64,000 nucleotides of DNA, taken from the NCBI RefSeq assembly GCF_016864575.1, contig NZ_CP044125.1, positions 2,958,001-3,022,000 on the forward strand, written 5' to 3'. The translations under genes and the position numbers were made by a program. Source of the DNA: Rhizobium sp. BG4 (GTDB lineage Bacteria; Pseudomonadota; Alphaproteobacteria; Rhizobiales; Rhizobiaceae). Below, piece by piece: positions 17,858-26,719 of the stretch (positions are counted from its first letter, which is position 1; every line of letters begins with the position of its first letter). Under the pieces are notes generated by a model, which was given only the letters and a program-made list of their open reading frames with translations, was not told the DNA's origin and searched no databases.

Positions 17858-18481
17858 ATGACGACCTTGCGTGCTCATTCTGCGAGCCGTGACGCTTGCG
17901 ATCTGCCGATCTACCAAACCTACTTTCCGACACATACTCTCAAGTGCCTGGGCCAACCGCTTTTCCGATCGCGGGCGGCCAGGGACTACGCGTGCCTACT
18001 CGATCTCGAAGCAGACGTCGTCTCATGGCGCTGCGTCACCGAGCCAATTATCGGGGGAAGTGGGCCTGATGACCTACGCCAGCACCACGTTGATTTCGAG
18101 GTGTCCCTGGACAACGCGGCCGTGCTTATCGATGTCGGTGCGATGCCGGCAGCTCCGGTATGGATCCACGACGCCGCCAGGCGGCTCGGCTGCCGATACC
18201 AGTTCGTCGCGACGTCGGAGTTCGCTTCACTCCCGAGGTTGCAGAATGCGCGCGACCTGCTTCGCTACGCGGGATGGGAGGCGGCGCTGGGCGACAGAAT
18301 CCGGATACAGATGGCGTTGGAAGAACACGGTTCGCTGACGCTCGCCGAGAGCCTGTCGGCGATCCGAGATGGCAAGCCGATGCAGTCTATCGCTGCGATG
18401 ATCCTCAAGGGCTTCATCATAGTCGATCTCGATGAAGCCCCGCTCGGGCCCGACACGATTGTCCGCCGCGCTACTGTCTGA
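17858..18481 (+). CDS. TnsA-fold protein with incomplete nuclease motif
   Basis: 207 residues from ATG 17858 (GGAG upstream; two earlier in-frame ATGs lack a ribosome site). The layout matches TnsA: an N-terminal nuclease-like core with DVVSWRCVTEPI, HHVDFEV (D79) and VLIDV (D92), then a C-terminal winged helix (about 155-200, TLAESLSAI, MILKGFIIVDLD). Compared with the TnsA-like protein at 8771-9673, the catalytic Glu position reads ARDY and the E/Q-V-K triad reads IDV, so catalysis is doubtful. It precedes an AAA+/M41 protease gene by 9 bases, strongly implying a joint function. No described system of this pairing is known to me. Confidence 0.7.
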   Translation: MTTLRAHSASRDACDLPIYQTYFPTHTLKCLGQPLFRSRAARDYACLLDLEADVVSWRCVTEPIIGGSGPDDLRQHHVDFEVSLDNAAVLIDVGAMPAAPVWIHDAARRLGCRYQFVATSEFASLPRLQNARDLLRYAGWEAALGDRIRIQMALEEHGSLTLAESLSAIRDGKPMQSIAAMILKGFIIVDLDEAPLGPDTIVRRATV

Positions 18482-18490
18482 GGTTTTCCG

Positions 18491-20419
18491 ATGAGAATTA
18501 TTTCCTTGGCCGAGCGTGCCTCGACGCTCGAAGTCCATACCTATGTCTGCGCTATCCGAACCGCGCTGCGTCGCGGCAAGCTGTTCCTGTCGGTTGATCG
18601 CCTTCTCGGACTGCGGCTTCCGCCCGCCGCGCGGATCGATGCTTACAAGGATGCGACTGAGACAATCCTGCAGTCCGTCGGACTGAACCGATACGCTATT
18701 TCCATTCTTGCAGCCGCTTCGAAGCCAGGGGACATCGACGCGTCAGATGCGATCTACAATACCCGGCATAAGCCCGCCGTCATCGTGCTCATCCAGGACG
18801 GAGCCGAGATCCCGCTCGAACTCACTGTCGGTCTGGATGAAATCGTCGATGTCGCGCCGATCAATCCGCGGCACCTGGTGGCGGCGGCAAAGTCTTCGGT
18901 TGAGATGCAGATGCCGCTGGAAACGGCTCGGCAGCTCGCGACCTATCCGCCAAACACGCTCTTTCTGGCCCTTCGGCCTGGACGGCCCTTGGACGTCGTT
19001 TTGGAGAAACTGGCGACGACAAAGGAGCCCGTGCGGTTCGTAAAGCCGAGACCCTGGGAGCCGCAGATCGAGGACCTCGAAGGATACGGAGACGCCAAGC
19101 AATGGGCGCTCGATCTCATCGTCGATCTAAAGGACTGGCGCCGGGACCGGATTGGATGGGATGACGTGTCATCCGGCCTGTTGCTCAGTGGGCCGCCCGG
19201 CACCGGGAAGACGATGTTCGCCGCTGCACTGGCTCGCTCGTGCGGCGCGAACTTCATCGCGACATCGTCCGCCCAGTGGCAGAGCAAGGGACATCTTGGT
19301 GACATGCTGAGAGCGATGCGGAGATCGTTTCACGAAGCCGAGTTGGATGGCCCGACCATTTTGCTTATCGACGAGATTGACTCGATCGGAGATAGAGGCG
19401 CGTTCGTTGGCCAGAACGTCGATTACAACATCGAAGTCGTGAACGCTCTGCTCGAGCTGCTCGATGGGTCCGGCGGTCGACCCGGCGTGGTCGTCGTCGG
19501 CGCCACGAATTACCCCGACAAGGTCGACCCCGCACTCCGAAGGCCGGGCCGCCTGGATCGGCACTTCGCGCTGCAGCTTCCCGATCTCGAGACCAGAGCA
19601 CAGATTGTCGAACTTCATCTCGGCGACGCTTCAATTAGACCTGACGATCTCCGGACCATCGCAACTGCGACCGTCGGGCGTTCCGGCGCCGACCTCAAAC
19701 AGTATGTTGCGGACGCGAAGCGGCTTGCGAGGCGCCAGAAGCGGCTCGTCGAGGCCGCGGACATTCTGGGGCTCGTGCCGCCATTGAAGGCGCTCGAGGG
19801 CGAGGAGCGTCGGATTGCCAGTGTTCATGAATCCGGCCATGCGGCGGTCGGCCTCGCGCTCTCCGTTGCTGAAGTCAGGTTCCTTGTCGTCGTCAGGCAG
19901 AAAGTGGCCGGACAGCCGGCGCAGGGATATGTCGAATGGGAAGTTCCGCCTCCTTCCTTCCGAAGTCGGCAGTCCTACCTGAATAAGATCGCCATGCTCT
20001 TGGGTGGCATCGCTGCCGAAAAGGTCTTCTACGGTGATCATTTCGATGGAGCCGGGGGCTTCGTGGGATCGGACCTGCAGCTCGCAACCGATCTGGCCAC
20101 CCTTATGGTCGCCGTATTCGCGATGGGGCAGACTCTGGCTTACACCCACGCACCGACACCGGATCTCCTTCAGAGATTGCGCGAAAACGATGTCGATGTC
20201 CGGCGGCAGGTGGAGCACGTGCTATCTGAGCAGCTCGCCAGGGCTTGCGAGATCGTCACGCAGAACCGGGCCGGGATCGAACGGCTCGTGGCCGAACTGG
20301 AGCGTCGCGACGTTATCCCGGGCAGTGATGTGCGAGATATCGTGTTTCGGGACGGGGAGCGGCGCCCGAGTGACAACCGATCCCGGGTGGCCGGAGGCAA
20401 AGCTCAGACAACGCGTTGA
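18491..20419 (+). CDS. Soluble AAA+ protease with M41 (FtsH-like) domain
   Basis: 642 residues. Residues 1-195 are a unique N-terminal region without membrane helices; the AAA+ module has Walker A GPPGTGKT (234-241), Walker B LLIDEIDS (291-298) and the second region of homology ending RRPGRLDRHF (350-359); the zinc peptidase has HESGH (446-450) and the third ligand Asp in GSDLQLATDLA (D528). All catalytic residues are present. True FtsH is membrane-anchored, so this is a cytoplasmic relative that unfolds and degrades proteins. It follows the TnsA-fold gene by 9 bases, which may be its adaptor, substrate or trigger (inference). Its basic tail (RRPSDNRSRVAGGKAQ) is not conserved in FtsH. Confidence 0.9.
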   Translation: MRIISLAERASTLEVHTYVCAIRTALRRGKLFLSVDRLLGLRLPPAARIDAYKDATETILQSVGLNRYAISILAAASKPGDIDASDAIYNTRHKPAVIVLIQDGAEIPLELTVGLDEIVDVAPINPRHLVAAAKSSVEMQMPLETARQLATYPPNTLFLALRPGRPLDVVLEKLATTKEPVRFVKPRPWEPQIEDLEGYGDAKQWALDLIVDLKDWRRDRIGWDDVSSGLLLSGPPGTGKTMFAAALARSCGANFIATSSAQWQSKGHLGDMLRAMRRSFHEAELDGPTILLIDEIDSIGDRGAFVGQNVDYNIEVVNALLELLDGSGGRPGVVVVGATNYPDKVDPALRRPGRLDRHFALQLPDLETRAQIVELHLGDASIRPDDLRTIATATVGRSGADLKQYVADAKRLARRQKRLVEAADILGLVPPLKALEGEERRIASVHESGHAAVGLALSVAEVRFLVVVRQKVAGQPAQGYVEWEVPPPSFRSRQSYLNKIAMLLGGIAAEKVFYGDHFDGAGGFVGSDLQLATDLATLMVAVFAMGQTLAYTHAPTPDLLQRLRENDVDVRRQVEHVLSEQLARACEIVTQNRAGIERLVAELERRDVIPGSDVRDIVFRDGERRPSDNRSRVAGGKAQTTR

Positions 20420-20568
20420 GGTCTGCAAGTGCGAATCCTTGTGCTGGCAGTGGCACAAGGATTCGTCGCACCTGTTAACGGCCCGAGAACAACTCAAAGC
20501 TATCAAGCGCGACGTCTGTTTCGGGTCTGGCCGCTGGTCTGCCTGCCCAATGTAAAAGGAACTCGGAT
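20420..20568. other. Short intergenic stretch
   Basis: 149 bases after the AAA-protease stop. It contains the ribosome site AAGGA of the next gene. No terminator hairpin is obvious, so read-through is possible. Confidence 0.4.
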
Positions 20569-20925
20569 TTGGAAACGCAAGACGATCTGCCGCTGGACGG
20601 CGCCATCATCATCCTGATGCTCGAAAAGTCTGAGGCGTCGAAGCTCGAATTCGAGCTGCAGCAGCTCGGGGCGGACGTTCGCGCGGGAACAGCCAAAGGA
20701 CACGCGGCCCAGCTGACCAGGTTGTTGGCGCCGTACGCAGTGGTCGTGGATCCCGAGTTCGATCCAACGGTTGCAGAAGAGCTAAGAATTGCGGCTCGCG
20801 ATGTCGACGTAACCTTCATCCAATATGCGCAGGATGGGTTCGGTCACGAAGGAGGCATTCGGATTTCCAGGGCCGAGCCGCTGTCGGCCGTCGTGGAAGC
20901 GATCCTTGGTCTTGCAGCGGGATAG
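20569..20925 (+). CDS. Receiver-fold-like small protein, unknown
   Basis: 118 residues from TTG 20569 (AAGGA eight bases upstream). The order of strands and helices (GAIIILMLEK, LEFELQQLGADV, PYAVVVDPEFDP, DVTFIQYAQDG, LSAVVEAIL) resembles a CheY-like receiver fold. The usual acidic pocket near the N-terminus is missing, so phosphorylation is unlikely. It may belong to the TnsA-fold/AAA-protease operon. Its end lies 8 bases from the end of the opposite gene. Confidence 0.6.
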   Translation: METQDDLPLDGAIIILMLEKSEASKLEFELQQLGADVRAGTAKGHAAQLTRLLAPYAVVVDPEFDPTVAEELRIAARDVDVTFIQYAQDGFGHEGGIRISRAEPLSAVVEAILGLAAG

Positions 20926-20933
20926 GCCGCCTG

Positions 20934-21542
20934 TCATTCATGTCGACGTTCAATGAGCGTGATCACACCTGCCATTTGATCCTTCTCACCTGCCCATGAT
21001 GCAATCGTCACGATGTTTTTAAGGGCATCGATCATTTCGCTCCGCGTCGCCTTGCGGACCGGCGTCGATTGCTCTTCGTTCCGCGCGTAGTCGAAGAGTC
21101 TATTGATGTGGGCCTGTAAGAGAGCAGCGTCGTAGAGAAGATCGTCTAGTTCTACGCCATGGTATTTTTTGTTGCCGTTGGTAAGGCGTGCATGTTGCAC
21201 TTGATACCAGGATACGAGTTCGAAAGTTTTCTCGGCCTCGTTGTCGTCGATGTGCTCGATGATTTCCTTTAGGGTTTGCATCGCAGCAGCTGGAGCTGCT
21301 GGAAATTTCGAGTTGTCCATGAGCGCCCGCCCGACGGTGCGCGCGTATGCACTCATCTCACTCAGCGCGTCCGGCATTCGCGCGCGCGAAGCTAATTTCT
21401 TGCGTTCAAGACCTTTTTTGTGTCGCTCGCCTTCTTGACGCGACTGGAGCCACATCATCCAAATCGTGGCCAACGCTGCTAGGACAGCGATCACCGATCC
21501 CACTAGCGTTTGCCATTCCTTCAACCAGCAATACCAGGTCAC
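20934..21542 (-). CDS. Membrane-anchored protein of unknown function
   Basis: 202 residues. One N-terminal membrane helix (about 12-32, LVGSVIAVLAALATIWMMWL) is followed by a basic, coiled-coil-prone stretch (RQEGERHKKGLERKKLASRA) and a helical cytoplasmic domain. The pattern of a single helix plus an alpha-helical domain is common in accessory and defence regions. No family recognised. Convergent with the preceding gene. Confidence 0.72.
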   Translation of the reverse strand: MTWYCWLKEWQTLVGSVIAVLAALATIWMMWLQSRQEGERHKKGLERKKLASRARMPDALSEMSAYARTVGRALMDNSKFPAAPAAAMQTLKEIIEHIDDNEAEKTFELVSWYQVQHARLTNGNKKYHGVELDDLLYDAALLQAHINRLFDYARNEEQSTPVRKATRSEMIDALKNIVTIASWAGEKDQMAGVITLIERRHE

Positions 21543-21723
21543 GACGAAGGCCTCTCAGGTTACGGCTATTCGCCAACGACTCGCGCGAAAATCTCAAAGG
21601 TTAATGAAGTGTAAATCGCCTCTTGTCATCATCCGTTGGTCGCATATATGCTTTGCTCGATTGGTCACCACCGAAAGTTGGCGGGTGCCAAGGTGAATTG
21701 AAATGCCAACGTATGCTGGTACG

Positions 21724-21747
21724 CAAACTTATGTTCAAACTTATGTT
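21724..21747 (+). repeat. Tandem 12-bp repeat
   Basis: CAAACTTATGTT occurs twice in direct tandem in an A+T-rich stretch upstream of the small membrane protein gene at 21870. Confidence 0.8.
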
Positions 21748-21869
21748 TTAGTGAGTGATTCCGCAGTAGACGTGGTGATCTATCCGGTCCAGCAACCGGG
21801 ATCTATTCACAGCACGGCGGCAGAACTCCAACAGTTGCACAGAACCCTTAGGGTTCATTGGAGACTCAG

Positions 21870-22247
21870 ATGGAACGGTTGTTCCGGAAGGGTCGCGGTG
21901 GCTTGTTGGATGTTATGCTGTACGCTGTGCCGTCTGCAATCATCCTCCTCGTTGCGATCCTTGCCTTCATCCTGATTGCGAAGCCCGCCAAGCTTGGCGT
22001 GACTATACTTCATTTGTTGCGCGTCGAGTACATCGCCTCGGAGCAGACGACGGCTAGTATCAGGGCGAACTCGTGTTCGGCCGCACAACGTCGACGGGGC
22101 GAGCCTGAGCAGCGCCATCAGCCCGCGATGACGCCAGCGCAAGAGGTCTCTGCTCCTTCGCCACAACCCGCTGCTCCATCCGTAGCATCCCGCAGAACAG
22201 CTACGGTCCGTCGATCTGACGAGCCGGAGCGTCAGTCACCGCAATAA
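21870..22247 (+). CDS. Small membrane protein with Pro/Ala/Ser-rich tail
   Basis: 125 residues from ATG 21870 (GGAG upstream). One hydrophobic helix (about 14-37, LLDVMLYAVPSAIILLVAIL, continuing AFILIA), then a low-complexity tail rich in Pro, Ala, Ser, Arg and Gln. No family recognised and no partner gene on the same strand nearby. Real but anonymous; confidence rests on the helix and ribosome site. Confidence 0.5.
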   Translation: MERLFRKGRGGLLDVMLYAVPSAIILLVAILAFILIAKPAKLGVTILHLLRVEYIASEQTTASIRANSCSAAQRRRGEPEQRHQPAMTPAQEVSAPSPQPAAPSVASRRTATVRRSDEPERQSPQ

Positions 22248-22878
22248 CGCCGTGCACTGGAGACGAAGTGAAGCCCGTTCGCTGAAGAACGGCTTGCGCA
22301 GGCCAACACCACGGTTCCCTTGCCCTAACGTCGCGCCCGGGGTACAAATCCACCAAATCGCGACAACCGGGTCGACCTAGGTCGGACGGCCGCGAAAGAG
22401 CCAGGACGGCCGGACATGCATGCGATACTGCACCTCCGGCCGTTTCGATTCTGAAAGTCGAGTGCGTCCCGCCTTGAATTGGCCGGCGCCCGAGCCAATT
22501 TATCGAATACCACCCAAATCGAGACCGGCAGCCGTGACATGATCGTCGCAGGATGCCATCGCCGTGGGTGACGAAGGCGCTCCCCGATGACGGGTTGAGC
22601 GCCTTTGTGTTTTTGAGATCTTCGTCTAGCGCCCGTCCGACTTCGGTAGATGTGCCGCGCACTCTGGACGAAAACGCGATGCCCTCCATGTGAATCACGA
22701 TGACCGCGAAAGGTATCGTGTAATGGAAGCGTCAGATCGCATGGATATCAAAGGACGCCCCGCCGGAGCGGGGCAGGTGGAGGTCGGAGAAATGCATCCA
22801 ACAGGATGATGATTCGAGTTTACCCCGGCCGTCCGGGCATGCAATCCGTCCTTTAGTGTTTCCTGAACTAATCCACGC
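22248..22878. other. Long intergenic region with hairpins
   Basis: About 630 bases without a gene I can support. It holds a terminator-like hairpin (22574-22614) and a second stem-loop GCCCCGC-CGGA-GCGGGGC (22757-22774). The open frames crossing it have no ribosome sites or family likeness. It could contain a small RNA between 22614 and 22800, but nothing proves it. Confidence 0.4.
22574..22614 (+). terminator. Rho-independent terminator-like hairpin
   Basis: Arms AAGGCGCT and AGCGCCTT with an inner CCCG/CGGG pairing, followed by TGTGTTTTT. It is oriented to end a rightward transcript; no gene ends directly before it. Confidence 0.6.
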
Positions 22879-23922
22879 ATGACCGATCAACCTCACTCGA
22901 AACCACTGCTTTCCGACGACGCACCATTGAGAGGCCGTGTCCGGCGCAAGCGAGATCCTGCACAGCCGAACTTACCGCTGGATCCCATGCTTGATCGCAT
23001 CGAGCCGTGCCTCGCGCTGTCGAAGCTGAAGCCTCCTGTCGGCGAACAATGGCTCTACGAGATAAAGTTCGATGGCTATAGGCTTGCGGTTCATATCGAG
23101 CCTCGCCGCGTCCGTATTCTAACGCGAGGCGGCTATGACTGGACCCATAGGTTTCCCGGCATCGCTGCGGCTGCGCGGGAGCTAGGTGTCGCAACCGCCA
23201 TCTTGGACGGTGAAGCAGTGGTGCTCGATGCCGAGGGCAGGCCGGATTTTGGCCTCTTGCAGAGATCGCTTGGCGGCCGCGGTGGCACAGAGCCATCGGC
23301 AGTATGCTCCTTCTTCGCCTTCGATCTTCTTTATTTCGATGGCCACGACATCCGGTCCATGGAACTGTCCAGCCGTCGCCATCTCCTCGGAGGTCTTCTG
23401 CAAAGCGGCGAAGGTCCAATCCGGTTTTCCGAGGAAATCGAAGGCGAGGGGTCCGCGGTGTTCCGCGCAGCCTGTGAGCACGGCTTAGAAGGCATCATCG
23501 CCAAGAACCGGGAGAGTTCCTACACGTCGGGAAGGGGCGGCGACTGGTTAAAGATCAAATGCATCCGGAGCGATGCGTTCTTCGTCGTCGGATACGAGAA
23601 GTCGCTCGTTGCCCGTGCAGGTATCGGCAGCCTTCTGATTGCTGCGCGCAGGGGCGACGACCTGGTCTATGTCGGAAATGTCGGTACGGGCTTTAAAGAG
23701 CGAGATGCCGGACCCCTTCGATCGATGCTAGACAAACTGCAGACGAAGAAGGCTCCCGTCGAATGCGACGGCCAGCGCCGCAACATCATCTGGTCGCAGC
23801 CCACGCTCATTGCGGAGATCGAGTACCGATCCTGGACACACGACGGCAAATTACGACACGCCGCCTACAAGGGGCTGCGCGAAATCCAGGACAATGCGGA
23901 CGTTTTCGAGGTCACCGAATGA
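22879..23922 (+). CDS. ATP-dependent DNA ligase, LigD ligase-domain type
   Basis: 347 residues. Nucleotidyl-transfer motif EIKFDGYR with the adenylated Lys near residue 56, motif III-like FFAFDLLYFDG, EGIIAKN (motif IV) and DWLKIKC (motif V), then the OB-fold domain. It seals DNA breaks with ATP. It corresponds to the ligase part of LigD without the polymerase and phosphoesterase domains, and no Ku gene is seen in the window. Accessory copies of this type are frequent on rhizobial plasmids (family knowledge). Confidence 0.92.
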   Translation: MTDQPHSKPLLSDDAPLRGRVRRKRDPAQPNLPLDPMLDRIEPCLALSKLKPPVGEQWLYEIKFDGYRLAVHIEPRRVRILTRGGYDWTHRFPGIAAAARELGVATAILDGEAVVLDAEGRPDFGLLQRSLGGRGGTEPSAVCSFFAFDLLYFDGHDIRSMELSSRRHLLGGLLQSGEGPIRFSEEIEGEGSAVFRAACEHGLEGIIAKNRESSYTSGRGGDWLKIKCIRSDAFFVVGYEKSLVARAGIGSLLIAARRGDDLVYVGNVGTGFKERDAGPLRSMLDKLQTKKAPVECDGQRRNIIWSQPTLIAEIEYRSWTHDGKLRHAAYKGLREIQDNADVFEVTE

Positions 23923-23974
23923 CAAACGAGCGTCGCCTTTCGACATATGGCAGGATTGCGCCCTTTCAATCCGA

Positions 23975-26397
23975 TCAGGTATCTGGCGTCGGCCACCGGC
24001 TGATGTAAGTAGCCATGGGTACAGATGGAAGGTGATGTTCCGAGCTTGACATAAGCAGCAGACGATTAACGGTGTTGTCCTGCAATCCTCCGAGCCGAAA
24101 GATACTGCTGGCTCTACCGAGCGTGTGAGGAACCTGCGCGCGCTCGATCGCGGCATCCGCTAAGCGCTTTCCGCGTTCGAACCGGGCCGCAAGCTGAGAT
24201 TCGAAATTGGGCTTTGCGGCGCCAGGTTTAGTGTTCGCAAGATATCGATAGGCACTGCTGAGCGCTGATGAAACTCCGCCGAACCCTTCCCTGCTCTTGA
24301 GTGTCATGATCGGAGCGGACCCGACCGGAAACCGGAACGGACTGGAGAGCATGGTGGTCCGCAGTTTCTCCAATGCAGGCTCGGCGCCTAGATGGCGACG
24401 GTTCAATGCACCTTGCAGTTCCATCCATCTGAACCGGCTGTCGGTCAAAATTTGAGCGCCCGTTGCCTGGGCTAGATACATCGATATTTCAAAGTTCGGT
24501 GCCATCTTCAGGACATTGAGCTGCCCGCCATTGCCGATATTATTATCTTGGAGTACCCCCAGCGGATCCCGTCGGCGCATTTCCCTGACATGCGCGATAA
24601 AGTCATCTGTGCTGATGGATGGGTTAACGCCTGGCGCTTTCGCCAGTTGCGACACTAGAGCTTCGTCTGGCAATCCCATGAACATGCGCTGCGTATCTTC
24701 CTTCACAACTGCATCCAGACGTGGGTCGACGTCCCGATCAAATCTGATGCCGCTGCGTCGTGTTTCGGCCATACTCATCGTCTGGTCACGCAAGTGAAGG
24801 TCGAAGTCCCAGGGGTCGGGTATGAGGTGCACTAAACCTTGCTCGACCAACGGAAAGACGCTCACGAAAGTCAACAGAGACTTCAAGACCTCCCCACGGT
24901 AGGCGCTCGGATTGTGGGTTGGTCTCATGTCTTCCCGAAGCGACATGGGGTTGGTAAACGGGTGCTGGAGGATTATCTCGCCAAAATACACTACCGATCC
25001 AAGGGCAAACTCGCCTATCAACTTGGGATGTAGAGATCCGGTGTAGACCGATCTGAAGGTGCCATCGGGTTTGGGCAGTAGCGAAAGAAGATCGGTCTCG
25101 CGAGGCCAGAGGGATTCATAGATCCTGTAGAGCGTTGAGATTTTCTCGTCAGTCATTTCGGACCTGACATCGTCCCAATCCTTGCCATTCAGCTCCAGCA
25201 AGTTCTCGATGCCCGTCATGAACATGAGGTTTCGCTCTCGGATGCTTTTTTCACTCCAGCTTGTTCTCAGATGGGACGGTTTAAGCTTGCAACAGTGCGA
25301 GAATTTCATACCGCTGCCGCAAGGGCAGATCTCCCGGTTTTTCGGAGACGCCTTCGGTAAGTTTTTGGTTAGCCAGGGTCGTGGTTCCTCTTCTCTGCCG
25401 AATTGATCCTGGTAGTGCACGCGACCACCTTCATATCCGACGTACATTTCGCCACCAAAATGAAAAAGTTCATCTGCGGGTGGCAGCAACGTCTCACGAA
25501 GATCCCGCCAGGACTTGGCCACCGAAGTTTCTGGATACAGCCATTCATTTTGTCCGGCGGCGATGTATCGATTGGCCTGCAACTTGGCGATGAAGTTTAT
25601 CTCGATCACCTGCGTCTCTGTGAGGCGGCGGGTCCGAATAAAGTTGATGGTATTCACCAGCGCTCGCTGGAAATTCCTGGCGAATGTTCGCTTTTCCAAA
25701 GGATTGGTGGATGGATCCTTCGCATACTCGAGATTTGTCAGGATCAAGCAGTGATCTGGTCCTAAGGGATAGATCGTCTGCGACGCCTTCAATGCGATAG
25801 AGGGATCTGCCGAGAAGTCATTCCGACGATCTTTGGGGGCGTGGCGTGGTTGTAGATTGTGATGGGATGGTCGGTCAGTATGAATTTTGTCGGCGAGTTC
25901 TCGGCCGAAACAATCTCGCGAACCCCGGTGGTCCAAGTCGTGACGTTGAGCATTCGGATGCCCTGCATCTCCTGCATCAATTCGTTTTGTGACAGTTCGG
26001 GATACTGTGTTTTCAACCATTGTAACCCTTTAGGAGTGCGCAGTTTCTGGATGTCGAGATACTCGAAGAGGTTTTGAAAATGATCGTGCCAAGCGCTCTG
26101 GTCCGTGCGGCAAAATGCCCGAACAGCGTCGGCGCCGCGTGCGTCGATATTCCCGAAAAGACGACGCTCGATTTCATCGTTGACGTCAGTTCCGAAAAAC
26201 GTCGAGTATAGATCGCGTGTGCAGAATGCTCGCACCGGAGGCGTTTGGAATAGCGATTTTCCGGGAACGAGAGTGCCGTCACCCTTCGCATGCATAGCTG
26301 GTTTTAAATCGAGATAGGAGAGCGTGTCTCTTCCCGGCAGGAGGAACCGCGTCTGATGCCACTGCGGCACATAGTGATTGTTTCTGGTGACAGACAC
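23975..26397 (-). CDS. DUF4238 protein with SEC-C zinc motif, frameshifted as given
   Basis: Two overlapping frames meet at the GGGGG run 25835-25839 (CCCCC on the coding strand). One added C gives about 807 codons and the continuous DUF4238 sequence HATPPKDRRNDFSADPSIAL. The N-terminal DUF4238 domain begins NHYVPQWHQTRFL and includes FILTDHPI. A SEC-C zinc motif (CPCGSGMKFSHCC) lies near residue 440 and a long helical C-terminal part follows. DUF4238 proteins are widespread in accessory regions and their activity is not known; SEC-C binds metal and often marks protein or nucleic-acid contact. It stands divergent to the caspase-like gene and is more A+T-rich than the flanks. Confidence 0.8.
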
Positions 26398-26719
26398 TAC
26401 ACTTCTATCCGCACTTGACGCGCTCTAACGCCTTTTATCTTGGAGAAAAGTATGTAGCAGATGGACTTGAGTCTGCGAAATCAATCGAGCGCCTCGCCAT
26501 CGCGCACCCATCCACGGACATGCCTTAGGCTTGGACACAGCGGTATTTCGATGTCTGGCTCTCCTAGAGCCGTTGATATTGTCCGGCAGAAACGGCCATC
26601 AACGATTATGCTGCGCAAACCGGTTATACTTGTCAGAACAACAGAATCATTGTGCAAGTAGATCAATCTTGGGGCGCCGCTAATCGAATGTCGTCCTGAT
26701 GGAGTTGATGGAGAGCACA
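26398..26719. other. Divergent promoter region between DUF4238 and caspase genes
   Basis: About 320 bases, relatively A+T-rich, with no supported gene. It should hold the two divergent promoters; I see no clear operator. Confidence 0.5.

Noticed and set aside
21703..21975. 90-residue frame starting ATGCCAACG
   Set aside because: No ribosome site, unlikely composition at its end, and it overlaps the better-supported gene at 21870.
23975..26020. 681-residue frame as a separate gene
   Set aside because: Its first residues are a shadow; the N-terminal DUF4238 part lies in the overlapping frame from 26397.
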